Translations under genes and position numbers: made by a program
The notes under the pieces: generated by a model
Databases searched by the model: none
What the model saw: the letters and a program-made list of their open reading frames with translations, nothing else
What the model was told of the DNA's origin: nothing
Shown: piece by piece, positions 34,653 through 44,292 of the stretch
Layout of the letters: the number at the start of each line of letters is the position of its first letter
Numbering within the stretch: position 1 is the first letter of the stretch
NCBI GenBank assembly: GCA_963731285.1
Contig: CAVSUR010000009.1
Coordinates: forward strand, 372,001 to 436,000
Length of the DNA stretch: 64,000 nucleotides
Reading direction: 5' to 3'
Source of the DNA: CAVSUR01 sp963731285
Lineage (GTDB): Bacteria > Actinomycetota > Actinomycetes > Streptosporangiales > Streptosporangiaceae

Positions 34653-35915
34653 GTGAGCACATCAGCCAGCAAATCCCCGACCCGGTTCGGCTACGCCAGC
34701 CACCTTTTCTGCCGTGAGTGCGGCCAGACATACGACCTCGGCGCGCAGCACGCCTGCGGCGAGTGCTTCGGGCCGCTCGAAGTGAGCTACGACTTCCCCC
34801 CGCTGACCCGCGCGTCGATCGCGGCCGGGCCGCCCAACATCTGGCGCTACGCGAGCCTGCTGCCGGTGCCGCCGGACGTCGCGCAGTCGCCCAACACCGA
34901 GCCGGGCTGTACCCGGCTGACCCGCGCCGACCAGCTGGCCCGCGAGCTCGGCATGCGCTGCCTGTGGGTGAAGGACGAGCGCGGCAACCCGACCCACTCC
35001 TTCAAGGACCGGGTGGTGGCAGTGGCGCTGGCCGCCGCGATCGAGATGGGCTTCAAGGTTCTGGCCTGCCCGTCCACCGGGAATCTGGCCAACGCGGTGG
35101 CCGCCGCGGCGGCGCGCGCGGGCATCCGGTCGGTGGTGCTGGTGCCCGCCGACCTCGAGCCGCAGAAGATCCTGGGCACCTCCATCTACGGCGGCACGCT
35201 GGTCACCGTCGAGGGCAGCTACGACGACGTGAACCGGCTCGCCTCCGAGCTGGCCGATGACCGGGAGGACTGGGCGTTCGTCAACGTCAACGTCCGGCCT
35301 TATTACGCGGAGGGCTCGAAGACCATCGGCTACGAGATCGCCGAGCAGCTGGGCTGGCGGCTGCCCGAGCAGGTCGTCGTGCCGGTCGCGTCCGGCGCGC
35401 AGCTCGTCAAGATCGACAAAGCGTTCCGGGAGCTGGCCGGCCTCGGCCTGGTGCCGCCAGGCCGCGAGTGCCGGGTATTCGGCGCGCAGGCCACCGGGTG
35501 CGCGCCGGTCGCCGCCGCGTTCCGGGCCGGACAGGACGTGGTGCAACCGGTCCGGCCGGCCACGGTCGCCAAGTCGCTGGCGATCGGCAATCCCGCCGAC
35601 GGCCCGTACGTGCTGGACGTCGTGCGCCGGACCGGGGGCGCGGTGGCCGACGTGAGCGACGAGGAAGTCGTGGACGCGATCCGGCTGCTGGCCGCCACCG
35701 AGGGCATCTTCGGCGAGACGGCCGCCGGGGTGACGCTGGCGGTCACCCGCCGCCTGCTCGCCGCCGGCCAGCTTGATCCTCAGGCCGAGACAGTGATCAT
35801 CAACTCCGGTGACGGGCTCAAGACGCTGGACGCGGTCGCCGCGACGCTGCCCGCGGTGACCCCGATCCGGCCCGCGGTCCCGGCCTTCGAGGCGCTGGAG
35901 TCAGCCGCCAGCTGA
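34653..35915 (+). CDS. thrC: Threonine synthase
   Basis: A 420-residue fold-type II PLP enzyme. An N-terminal zinc-knuckle-like part has FCRECGQTY and HACGECFG. The PLP lysine lies in GNPTHSFKDRVVAVA, followed by CPSTGNLANAVAAAAARAG for the phosphate loop, PADLEPQKILGTSIYGG and NPADGPYVLDVVRRTGG, and the C-terminal INSGDGLKTLDAV. It converts O-phosphohomoserine to threonine. GTG 34653 is preceded by GAGGAGAGG, directly after the S-box aptamer. The MoaD-like gene follows after 52 bp. Confidence 0.95.
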   Translation: MSTSASKSPTRFGYASHLFCRECGQTYDLGAQHACGECFGPLEVSYDFPPLTRASIAAGPPNIWRYASLLPVPPDVAQSPNTEPGCTRLTRADQLARELGMRCLWVKDERGNPTHSFKDRVVAVALAAAIEMGFKVLACPSTGNLANAVAAAAARAGIRSVVLVPADLEPQKILGTSIYGGTLVTVEGSYDDVNRLASELADDREDWAFVNVNVRPYYAEGSKTIGYEIAEQLGWRLPEQVVVPVASGAQLVKIDKAFRELAGLGLVPPGRECRVFGAQATGCAPVAAAFRAGQDVVQPVRPATVAKSLAIGNPADGPYVLDVVRRTGGAVADVSDEEVVDAIRLLAATEGIFGETAAGVTLAVTRRLLAAGQLDPQAETVIINSGDGLKTLDAVAATLPAVTPIRPAVPAFEALESAAS

Positions 35916-35967
35916 CCGCGGCCGCCGCGGCCGCCCGTGGTTCTTCGTGTGAAAGGCAGGAACTGTG

Positions 35968-36243
35968 ATGAGCGTGTCCGTGCGGATTCCGACGATCCTG
36001 CGGGCCTATACCGGCGGCGCCGCGGAGGTCAGCGCCGAGCCGGGCACCCTGCGCGAGGTCATTACCGGGCTGGACTCGTCCTACCCGGGCATCGGCGGCC
36101 GGATCCTGGACGACACCGGGAAGCTGCGCCGGTTCGTCAACGTATACGTGGGGGATGAGGACGTGCGGCTTATCCAGGGCCTCGACACGCCGGTCCCGTC
36201 CGGCGGCCAGGTCTCGGTGATCCCGGCGGTGGCCGGCGGCTGA
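35968..36243 (+). CDS. MoaD/ThiS-family sulfur carrier protein
   Basis: Ninety-one residues with a ubiquitin-like beta-grasp: VSVRIPTILRAYTGGAAEVS, GTLREVITGLDSSYPGI, LRRFVNVYVGDEDVR and the invariant C-terminal Gly-Gly (PAVAGG) that is adenylated and thiocarboxylated. ATG 35968 (AAGGCAGG upstream) is preferred over the GTG one codon earlier. Location after thrC is conserved in actinobacteria, where related carriers (CysO-like) feed sulfur to cysteine or other pathways; which acceptor is used here is not visible. Confidence 0.88.
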   Translation: MSVSVRIPTILRAYTGGAAEVSAEPGTLREVITGLDSSYPGIGGRILDDTGKLRRFVNVYVGDEDVRLIQGLDTPVPSGGQVSVIPAVAGG

Positions 36244-36461
36244 GCCCCCCGGTGGCATGGTCTGCCCGCAGTGTCCAATAACGGAAGCAACTGCGCGCGG
36301 CGGCCGGGCCACGTTGTAAAGTCGTTCCCGGTCGCGCCGTTTGCACCGGCGGGAGAGGAAGGCTTGGCCACCCAAAGCCGCTAGCCGGCGCCGCGATCAA
36401 CGGGCTCCGGGTTGCAAGGGCGGGGCCCGAGGCCCGAGCGAAGTTTAGGGAGTTGTTGGTA

Positions 36462-36662
36462 ATGGCTCAGGGCACCGTCAAATGGTTCAACGCGGATAAG
36501 GGCTACGGCTTCATCGCGGTCGACGGTGGTAGGGACGTTTTCGTCCACTTCTCGGCCATCCAGGCGGATGGCTACCGCACCCTCGAAGAGGGCCAGCGAG
36601 TCGAATTCGAGATTACGCAGAGCACGCGCGGCCCGCAGGCAGAGGCGGTCCGCATGGTCTGA
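36462..36662 (+). CDS. Cold-shock protein (CspA family)
   Basis: A 66-residue OB-fold RNA chaperone. MAQGTVKWFNADKGYGFIAV contains RNP1, DVFVHFSAIQADGY RNP2, and VEFEITQSTRGPQAEAVRMV completes the barrel. The 218-base leader before it has no gene and may carry the long structured 5' UTR usual for csp genes. A GC-rich hairpin terminator follows the stop. Confidence 0.95.
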   Translation: MAQGTVKWFNADKGYGFIAVDGGRDVFVHFSAIQADGYRTLEEGQRVEFEITQSTRGPQAEAVRMV

Positions 36663-36678
36663 GTTCTCCTACCCTGCC

Positions 36679-36715
36679 GAAGGGTCCGGCCCCCGCTGAG
36701 GGGACCGGGCCCTTC
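36679..36715 (+). terminator. Hairpin terminator after csp
   Basis: GAAGGGTCCGGCCCC pairs with GGGGACCGGGCCCTTC (one wobble, one mismatch) around a small loop, 17 bases after the csp stop. No U-run, as is common in high-GC actinobacteria. Confidence 0.7.
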
Positions 36716-36752
36716 GCGCTGCCCCGGCCGCGTTCCGGCCCCGGCGGCTCAG

Positions 36753-36779
36753 CTTGCACTCTCCCGGTCAGAGTGCTAA
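36753..36779 (+). promoter_or_regulatory. CIRCE element 1 (HrcA operator)
   Basis: CTTGCACTC-N9-GAGTGCTAA matches the CIRCE consensus TTAGCACTC-N9-GAGTGCTAA with two changes in the left arm. It lies 8 bases before the second copy, upstream of groEL. Confidence 0.88.
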
Positions 36780-36787
36780 AAAAGGCG

Positions 36788-36814
36788 TTAGCACTCTCGG
36801 GGTGAGAGTGACAA
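36788..36814 (+). promoter_or_regulatory. CIRCE element 2 (HrcA operator)
   Basis: TTAGCACTC-N9-GAGTGACAA: perfect left arm, two changes in the right arm. Together with element 1 it indicates heat-shock repression of groEL by HrcA. Confidence 0.88.
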
Positions 36815-36944
36815 CGCAGTGACGTGATCGGGGCGACGAGGCCCACCCGGTGGCAGGCAGGGATTGCCCCGGGTGCGGTCGTCCGTCGCGGGCGTCGGCC
36901 CGGTCGGCACGCAAGGCACAAAGTTCACGGAGGACTGGAAGCCT

Positions 36945-38567
<1,623 letters not shown>

Positions 38568-38630
38568 CCGCTCGCGGCGAGGTTCAGCAGGACCGGATGG
38601 GCCCAGAGCCCATCGGGAGCACGACAGCGG

Positions 38631-38666
38631 CGAGGGGGTTCCGGCCAGAGGGCCGGAACCCCCTCG
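38631..38666 (+). terminator. Strong hairpin terminator after groEL
   Basis: A perfect 16-bp stem (CGAGGGGGTTCCGGCC / GGCCGGAACCCCCTCG) with an AGAG loop, 63 bases after the stop. Confidence 0.9.
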
Positions 38667-38832
38667 CCCGGCGTTAGCGCCTGCACCACTGTCCGTCGGG
38701 CCGCCTTTGCTGCGAGGAATGTGGTGCGGAGTGTCCGGTTTATTACTGGCCGGGCTGGGTATCCGCAGAGGCTAATCTGATCTTCATGGGCAACGGCGGC
38801 CTAACCCGCCGGCCACGAAAGATTGTCACCAG

Positions 38833-40284
38833 ATGAATCTCCCCACCGAGCAACTCGTCCGCGACTATCTCAACCGCGTTTCGCTGGCGAGCCGGGGGCG
38901 CCTGGATTCAGCCGAGCGGCATGCGCTACTCGTCGGTACCCGCCAATCCATTGAGCGGGCCATCGGGGCGTCAGGCGCGGCTGACCCGGAAGCGGTCAGC
39001 CGGGTCATCGCGGCACTCGGCGATCCTGAGGCGCTGGTGACCCGGTACCGGGAAACGCTGGCGGCCGGCCACGGCGGGAACGGCCACCGGAGCGGCGGCC
39101 AGCGTGCCGCGCCCGCTGGACTCGGGGAAGCCGCGCCAGCACATACCGTTGCGAGCGGCCCCGTGCCTGCGCAGGATGCTGCACCAGCTGACGGCAGCCG
39201 GGCTGGTGCCGCTCGCGCCAGTGGCACGGCCGCCGTCGAGGACGGCCCCTCACCGGCCAGCAACGGACCGGCCGGCAACGGACCGGCCGGCACCGCACCG
39301 GCCGGCGCCAGCACCGCACCGGCCGGCACCGTACCAGCCAGCGGTCCTGGTTTCCGGTCCGCCGGCGGCTCCTGGGCAGCGGACAGCCCTGACCCGGTCG
39401 CCGGGGAGACGGCGGCCGGTCCCGCGGGCGGCCTCAGTTCCGCGGCCGACTCTGGCTCAGCGCCAGGCGCTAGCCCACCGGCCGGGACCGGCTCGGGGGT
39501 ACCCGCAGAAACGGCCGGGCCCGGGGGCTTCAGGCCCTTCCGGGCGGCCCGGCCGGACAGCTGGCCCGGTAGCCCCAGTCGCACCGGGTCGCGTCAGACC
39601 GGCCCGTCCCGGACGGGTGCTTCCCGGCCGGGGGCCAGCCCAGCCGGATCCAGTCAGCCCGGCGGTGGCGGAACCCGGCCCGGCGGTGGCGGAACTGGCC
39701 CGCATCGCAGCGGAGCTGGCCGCAGTGGCCCGGTTCGCACCGGCACCGGCACCGGCCCAGGTCGGGGCGGAATCGGACGCGGTGAGGGCGGCGGCGGCGG
39801 CGGCGACGGCCGCGGCGATGGCGGGCGCGGCGATTCCGGTCGCCGCCCCGCGGACCCGGGCGCCGCCGCCCGCCCCGCCCGGGCAGCGGGACCGGGCGAA
39901 CTCGCCGAGGTTGTTGTCGAGCTGGTCCAGAAGCACCCGCTGGAGGTCGGCGCGATCGTGCTGCTCGGCCTCGGCGGCCTGATCTTCCCCCCGATCTGGC
40001 TGATCGGCGTGCTCGTGGCGCTGGCCTCGAAGTGCTGGGATATCCGAGACAAGTGGGCAGGCCTGGCGGGGCCGGTCGTGCTCGTCGTCATCGGGACCTG
40101 GGTGCTCGTCACGATCGGCGGCCGGCATCCTACCTTCGCCGCGTATCTCATGAACGCCTGGCTGATCGGCGGCCGCCTGAGCCGCATCGCCGCACTGCTC
40201 GGCGCGGCGTACCTGGCGTGGCGGCTGCGCCGCGGCCCGAGGGAGCTGGCGCCGCCGTGGGACCGGACCACCCGGGCAGCCTGA
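38833..40284 (+). CDS. HAAS-type N-domain, long disordered linker, C-terminal membrane segment
   Basis: A 483-residue protein in three parts. Residues 1-80 (PTEQLVRDYLNRVSLASRGRL to ALVTRYRETL) form a helical HAAS/DUF1700-like domain, often found in putative signalling proteins. Residues about 85-345 are Pro/Gly/Ala/Ser/Arg-rich and repetitive, clearly disordered. The last 130 residues contain VGAIVLLGLGGLIFPPIWLIGVL, GPVVLVVIGTWVLVTIGG and RLSRIAALLGAAYLAW, three likely helices. A standard version in related genomes has a much shorter linker (from memory). It probably has a regulatory or scaffold role at the membrane; no partner is visible. Confidence 0.7.
   Translation: MNLPTEQLVRDYLNRVSLASRGRLDSAERHALLVGTRQSIERAIGASGAADPEAVSRVIAALGDPEALVTRYRETLAAGHGGNGHRSGGQRAAPAGLGEAAPAHTVASGPVPAQDAAPADGSRAGAARASGTAAVEDGPSPASNGPAGNGPAGTAPAGASTAPAGTVPASGPGFRSAGGSWAADSPDPVAGETAAGPAGGLSSAADSGSAPGASPPAGTGSGVPAETAGPGGFRPFRAARPDSWPGSPSRTGSRQTGPSRTGASRPGASPAGSSQPGGGGTRPGGGGTGPHRSGAGRSGPVRTGTGTGPGRGGIGRGEGGGGGGDGRGDGGRGDSGRRPADPGAAARPARAAGPGELAEVVVELVQKHPLEVGAIVLLGLGGLIFPPIWLIGVLVALASKCWDIRDKWAGLAGPVVLVVIGTWVLVTIGGRHPTFAAYLMNAWLIGGRLSRIAALLGAAYLAWRLRRGPRELAPPWDRTTRAA
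39262..39306 (+). repeat. 15-bp tandem repeat in linker-coding DNA
   Basis: AACGGACCGGCCGGC occurs twice exactly (39262-39276, 39277-39291) and once with two changes (39292-39306), in frame with the linker. A second, 21-bp repeat pair (CCCGGCGGTGGCGGAAC) is at 39658 and 39679. Confidence 0.85.
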
Positions 40285-40427
40285 ACTCGCGACTGCGCTC
40301 CGCCAGGCCCGGCCAGTCCCGAATGCCGGTCATTGAGGAGCAGCCAGACCGGTGGCCGGACCGGTAGCCTTATCCAGCGCAGTAAGGTCGCAACCGTAGT
40401 TTCCTCTTCGCGTAAAGGGTCCCGCTC

Positions 40428-40811
40428 GTGCCAACTGGCAAGGTCAAGTGGTATGACGCCGACAAGGGGTTCGGCTTCCTCACCCGTGACGACGGCGGCG
40501 AGGTTTTCGTGCATTCCAAGGCACTGGAGCCTCCCGGCTCGGCACTGCGGCCGGGACAGCGGGTGGAATTCGGCGTCGCCGAGGGCCGCAGGGGCACCCA
40601 GGCGCTGCAGGTGCGCACGATCGAGCCGCCGCCCACGGTCTCCAAGGCGGGCCGGAAGGATCCCGAGCAGATGACGGTGATCGTCGAGGACCTGATCAAG
40701 CTGCTGGACGGCGTGTCCAACACCTACCGGCGCGGCAAGCACCCGGAAGGCCGCGAGGCGAAGAAGACCGCCGCCGTGCTGCGCGCGGTGGCCGACGACG
40801 TGGACGCCTGA
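40428..40811 (+). CDS. Cold-shock-domain protein with C-terminal extension
   Basis: A 127-residue protein. GKVKWYDADKGFGFLTRDDGGEVFVHSKAL is the cold-shock OB fold with both RNP motifs. The 60-residue extension (GRKDPEQMTVIVEDLIKLLDGVSNTYRRGKHPEG) is basic and helical, typical of the long actinobacterial Csp type. GTG 40428. It is convergent with the MFS gene downstream. Confidence 0.92.
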   Translation: MPTGKVKWYDADKGFGFLTRDDGGEVFVHSKALEPPGSALRPGQRVEFGVAEGRRGTQALQVRTIEPPPTVSKAGRKDPEQMTVIVEDLIKLLDGVSNTYRRGKHPEGREAKKTAAVLRAVADDVDA

Positions 40812-40887
40812 GCCGCGCCTGCGCTAGGAAGAGCATCTTGCCGCGCCCACCCGGTGCGCGCCGGTCAGGGCTGCGCCTGCGGGCCGG

Positions 40888-42408
40888 TCAGGAAGCCTGC
40901 GGCGCCACCCGCCCGCGCCGCCGGTCCCGGAGCTGGCGGTTGCGCCGTCCGGCTATCAGCAGCCCCAGCGCGGCCGCCAGTCCGGCCGCCGCGACCGACA
41001 GGCCGGCCACCCCGCTTGAGGTGAGTGACAAGGCCAGCCCGGCCAGGCCGCCGAGCACCCACGACAGCTGATTCAGCGTCTCGGAGACGGCGAAGGTCGA
41101 GGACCGGATCTCCTCGCCGACCTCCCGCTGCACTGTGGCGTCGAGCGCCAGCTTGACCAGGGCCTGAGCCGTCGCCGCGACGAATGCCACCGCCAGGGCC
41201 GTCCACAGCCCGAAGAACCAGGCGCAAACGGCCGTGACCACCATCGCCACGGCCAGCATCCCGAACACGATCAGGTGCGGACGGCGCGCGCGCAGCCGGG
41301 ATCCCGCGGCGGTCCCGATGAACCCGCCCGCGGCGACGGCTGCGGCGAGCGCACCGAGGGCGGCGTTATGGGGGAGCCCGCGGAAATGGTCGGCACGCAG
41401 CAGGAACGCCAGGAACAGCAGCATGAAACCGGAGAACGCCCGCAGTGCCGCGTTACCGCGCATGGCCTCGCCGACGACCGGGCCGACCAGGCGCAGGGGC
41501 CGCAAGCCGCCCCGGTTGGGCTTGGGCAGCGGCCGGGTCGTTCCGTCCCGGGCGGTATGGCCGTTTGCGCTCCCCCGGCCCGCCGCGGCCGGCTCAGCGG
41601 CCGCCGGGCCCGTGGTCGCCGGCCCGCCTCGGCCTGCCGCCATACCCGGGCTGCTGCCGTCCGGGCCGGCGCCGCGCACGGCGGAGTCCGTCGCGTCCAC
41701 GCTGCCCGGCAGCCGGACGCCGATGACTGTGCCAGCGATGTACACCAGCGCGCCCACCCGGAGGACCCAGGCGGCGCTGGTCGCCCACTCCATCCCGGCG
41801 GCGAGGCCGACGCCGAGCGTAGACGCCACCAGCGACGCCAGCGTCATGCGCGCGTTGGCCGAGACCAGGGTCAGCTGCTCGGGCAGCAGCCTCGGCGCCA
41901 CCGCGGCCCGGGTGACCGCGTACACCTTCTGCAGGATCAGCACGCCGAAGGCGGCGGGGAACAGCGTGACCGGATCGGAGTGCAGCGCCGCCGACATTCC
42001 CCAGCACAGCAGGCCCCGCGCGAGCAGGGTGCCCGCCAGGATGAAGCGGCGGCCTTGCTGCACCCGGTCGAGAACCGGGCCGATGAACGGCGCCAGCACC
42101 GCGAACGGGGCCATCGTGATGAGCAGGTACAGAGCCACCTGGCTGCGCGCCTGGGTCAGCGAGGTGTTGAAGAACAGCGTTCCGGCCAGCGAGACCGCCA
42201 CGAAGGCGTCGCCGACGCTGGCCGCGGCGGTGAGCTCGATGAGATGGGACAGCCCCGTGGTCCCGGCGCCCGAGGCGCCGGCCAGCCGGTGCACGGTGCG
42301 GCCGGCGCCGCCCGCGGCCGCGGAGCCGGCCCGGGCCGCCGACCGGGAGGCAGAGACGAGCGACTGGCTCGCCCGCCTCGCCCGTGCGCCACGGGTCGGT
42401 GCTCCCAT
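40888..42408 (-). CDS. MFS transporter
   Basis: About 506 residues with twelve predicted helices. FFNTSLTQARSQVALYLLITMAPFAVLAPFIGPVLDRVQQGR is split around the MFS motif A-like D-R-x-x-x-G-R; the central loop (residues about 225-290) is Gly/Pro/Ala-rich; then AFSGFMLLFLAFLLRADHF and a C-terminal half with IGTAAGSRLRARRPH. Start ATG 42408 is chosen because the longer frame adds only non-conserved residues. It resembles drug/multi-substrate exporters found beside DUF3027 genes in actinobacteria. Substrate unknown. Confidence 0.85.
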   Translation of the reverse strand: MGAPTRGARARRASQSLVSASRSAARAGSAAAGGAGRTVHRLAGASGAGTTGLSHLIELTAAASVGDAFVAVSLAGTLFFNTSLTQARSQVALYLLITMAPFAVLAPFIGPVLDRVQQGRRFILAGTLLARGLLCWGMSAALHSDPVTLFPAAFGVLILQKVYAVTRAAVAPRLLPEQLTLVSANARMTLASLVASTLGVGLAAGMEWATSAAWVLRVGALVYIAGTVIGVRLPGSVDATDSAVRGAGPDGSSPGMAAGRGGPATTGPAAAEPAAAGRGSANGHTARDGTTRPLPKPNRGGLRPLRLVGPVVGEAMRGNAALRAFSGFMLLFLAFLLRADHFRGLPHNAALGALAAAVAAGGFIGTAAGSRLRARRPHLIVFGMLAVAMVVTAVCAWFFGLWTALAVAFVAATAQALVKLALDATVQREVGEEIRSSTFAVSETLNQLSWVLGGLAGLALSLTSSGVAGLSVAAAGLAAALGLLIAGRRNRQLRDRRRGRVAPQAS

Positions 42409-42541
42409 GCCATAAGTATTCTGCTTCCGCGCACTGAGCACGACAGTCGGTCCCGCCCAGGCCCGGCGACACCCCCGCCCGGGGACCGCAGTACGCGGTC
42501 CTGGTGCGGGCAGCGGCCTGGATGAGGTTCAATTACTGAAC

Positions 42542-43780
42542 GTGAGCCCCAATCGCGTACGCACCAGGGACCTGGACGAGGCCTGCGTCCAGGCCGTGGA
42601 CCTCGCCCGCACCGCCGCCATCGAGCTGGCCGGGCCGGACCGGGTCGGGCCGCCGGCCGGCATCGAGGCAGAGGGTGACCGGATAGTCACTCATCTGTTC
42701 AGCTGCCTGGACCCCGCCTACGCGGGCTGGCGCTGGGCGGTGACCGTGGCCCGGGCCTCCCGGGCCAAGACGGTGACCGTCAGCGAGTGCGTGCTGCTGC
42801 CCGGCCCTGACTCGCTGCTGGCGCCGGACTGGGTGCCGTGGAACGAGCGGGTCAGGCCGGGTGACCTCGGCGTGGGTGACTTGCTGCCGGTCAGCTCCGA
42901 CGACGAGCGGCTGACGCCGGTTGCCATGCTCGAAGGTGACGACGGGGTGATGGACTGGGATCCCGGCGGCACCTGGGCGCAGCACGAGAGCCTGCCGGGC
43001 GACGGGAAGCTGTCCGAGCTGTCGGTGCTGGCCACCGCGGGCGCGTACGAGGGTCCCGGGCTGCGCCGCGACCGCGCCCTGTCCGCGATCGGCCGCGATG
43101 ACGCCGCCGAGCGCTGGTACTCCAGCGAGCACGGGCCGGGCACCCCGCTGGCCAGCGCCGCGCCGGGTCCGTGCGCCACCTGCGGTTTCCTGGTGCCGCT
43201 GAGCGGGCCGCTCGGCCGCGTCTTCGGCGTCTGCGCTAACGAGTTCGCTCCTGATGACGGCCGGGTGGTCGCGCTGGACCATGGCTGCGGCGCGCACTCG
43301 GGGGCAGTCAGTCCTGCCGCCCGCCAGGGCGGTCCGGTTCCGGTGATCGATGAGCTCGGGTATGACCTGGTCGACATGCCGGGTGTCTCGATGACCGACA
43401 CCGTCTTCGAGTCGCTGGACCGGGGCGAGGCTTCGCCGGCTGCCCGCCGACGCGCGGCGCGTTCGCGGGAGCGCTTCAGCGACGGCACGTACACCAGCCC
43501 GAACAGCCCCAGGGCGGTGCCGAAGACGCACGTCCACAGCCACCAGCGGTCCGCGGGCGGCAGGCTCGACCGCACCAGGACCAGCACGATCAGCGCGGCC
43601 GCCCAGCCCGCGGTGATGGTCGCGGTGATGAGCTGGTCCCGGCCCTCGAGCGGGGGCGGGACCGGGCGGCTTGGCCGGGTCACAATTGCCAGGCTAGCTC
43701 AGCGTGCGCACCTGCCCGGCGGCAGCGGGCGTGATGTACTGAGATGCGCACCCGGCCGGGTCGCCGCGTTCGCCCGCTGA
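42542..43780 (+). CDS. DUF3027 family protein with readthrough tail
   Basis: The first about 300 residues are a DUF3027 protein: LDEACVQAVDLARTAAIELAG, DRIVTHLFSCLDPAYAGWRWAVTVARASRAKTVTVSE, LLAPDWVPWNERVRPGDLGVGDLLP, CATCGFLVPLSGPLGRVFGVCANEFAPDDGRVV and HGCGAHSG, ending in ELGYDLVDMPG and TVFESLDRGEA. The CxxC...C...H-G-C pattern suggests a zinc site. The family normally ends here (about 43440), but the frame stays open to 43780 over the opposite-strand DUF2530 gene. No stop is found, so either the tail is real or an indel hides it. Function unknown. Confidence 0.8.
   Translation: MSPNRVRTRDLDEACVQAVDLARTAAIELAGPDRVGPPAGIEAEGDRIVTHLFSCLDPAYAGWRWAVTVARASRAKTVTVSECVLLPGPDSLLAPDWVPWNERVRPGDLGVGDLLPVSSDDERLTPVAMLEGDDGVMDWDPGGTWAQHESLPGDGKLSELSVLATAGAYEGPGLRRDRALSAIGRDDAAERWYSSEHGPGTPLASAAPGPCATCGFLVPLSGPLGRVFGVCANEFAPDDGRVVALDHGCGAHSGAVSPAARQGGPVPVIDELGYDLVDMPGVSMTDTVFESLDRGEASPAARRRAARSRERFSDGTYTSPNSPRAVPKTHVHSHQRSAGGRLDRTRTSTISAAAQPAVMVAVMSWSRPSSGGGTGRLGRVTIARLAQRAHLPGGSGRDVLRCAPGRVAAFAR
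43426..43683 (-). CDS. DUF2530 family small membrane protein, end uncertain
   Basis: From ATG 43683: TRPSRPVPPPLEGRDQLITA, helix ITAGWAAALIVLVLVRSSLP, then RWWLWTCVFGTALGLFGLVYVPSLKRSR, a second helix and a basic tail. This matches DUF2530 (about 80-90 residues, actinobacteria only). The frame has no stop at the expected place and is open to 42718, antisense to DUF3027. I give an approximate end. The pair DUF3027/DUF2530 next to a MarR-MFS unit is a recurrent actinobacterial layout. Confidence 0.7.
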
Positions 43781-43802
43781 CTTTAACGGAATACCGGTCT
43801 GC

Positions 43803-43819
43803 CGCTTAAAGTTAGCTAA
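43803..43819 (+). promoter_or_regulatory. Palindromic TTAGCTAA box, probable MarR operator
   Basis: CGCTTAAAGTTAGCTAAAG contains the perfect palindrome TTAGCTAA (43812-43819), about 17 bases before the MarR start, in an A+T-rich island. It is the likely autoregulatory site. Confidence 0.5.
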
Positions 43820-43836
43820 AGTAATGACTCAGGCTA

Positions 43837-44292
43837 ATGAACATGACTATACAGAGGAGCAGGTCCGACGCAGGCCTGGCCACAGCGCTACGGATATCGG
43901 TGACCCGGCTGGCCCGCCGGCTGCGCGCCGAGCGACTGGCCGGAGGGGTCGGCCGGGAGCTGTCCGACACCCAGCTGGCCGCGCTGGCCGCGCTGGAGCG
44001 GCACGGTGCGATGACCCCCGGGGAGCTCGCCGAGCACGAGAAGGTGCAGCCGCCGTCGATGACGCGGGTCATGGCCGTGCTCGAGGAGCGCAACCTGGTG
44101 ATGCGCGCACCGCACCCGACCGACCGGCGCCAGGTCATGCTGACGGTGACCGACCAGGGCCGGGAGCTGGTGCACCAGTCGCGGCGGCTGCGCGAGGCGT
44201 GGCTCGCGGTGCGGCTGCGGGAGCTCAGCCCGGCCGAGCGGGCGACGCTGCGGGCGGCGGCGCCGATCCTGGAGAAGCTCAGTCAGTCCTGA
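43837..44292 (+). CDS. MarR-family transcriptional regulator
   Basis: A 151-residue winged-helix regulator: LSDTQLAALAALERHGAMTPGELAEHEKVQPPSMTRVM is the HTH (split by AxH), VMRAPHPTDRRQVMLTVTDQG the wing with D-x-R, and terminal helices RLRELSPAERATLRAAAPILEKL the dimer interface. It precedes and overlaps an MFS exporter, the standard MarR-controlled arrangement, and has a palindrome at its promoter. Ligand unknown. Confidence 0.9.
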   Translation: MNMTIQRSRSDAGLATALRISVTRLARRLRAERLAGGVGRELSDTQLAALAALERHGAMTPGELAEHEKVQPPSMTRVMAVLEERNLVMRAPHPTDRRQVMLTVTDQGRELVHQSRRLREAWLAVRLRELSPAERATLRAAAPILEKLSQS

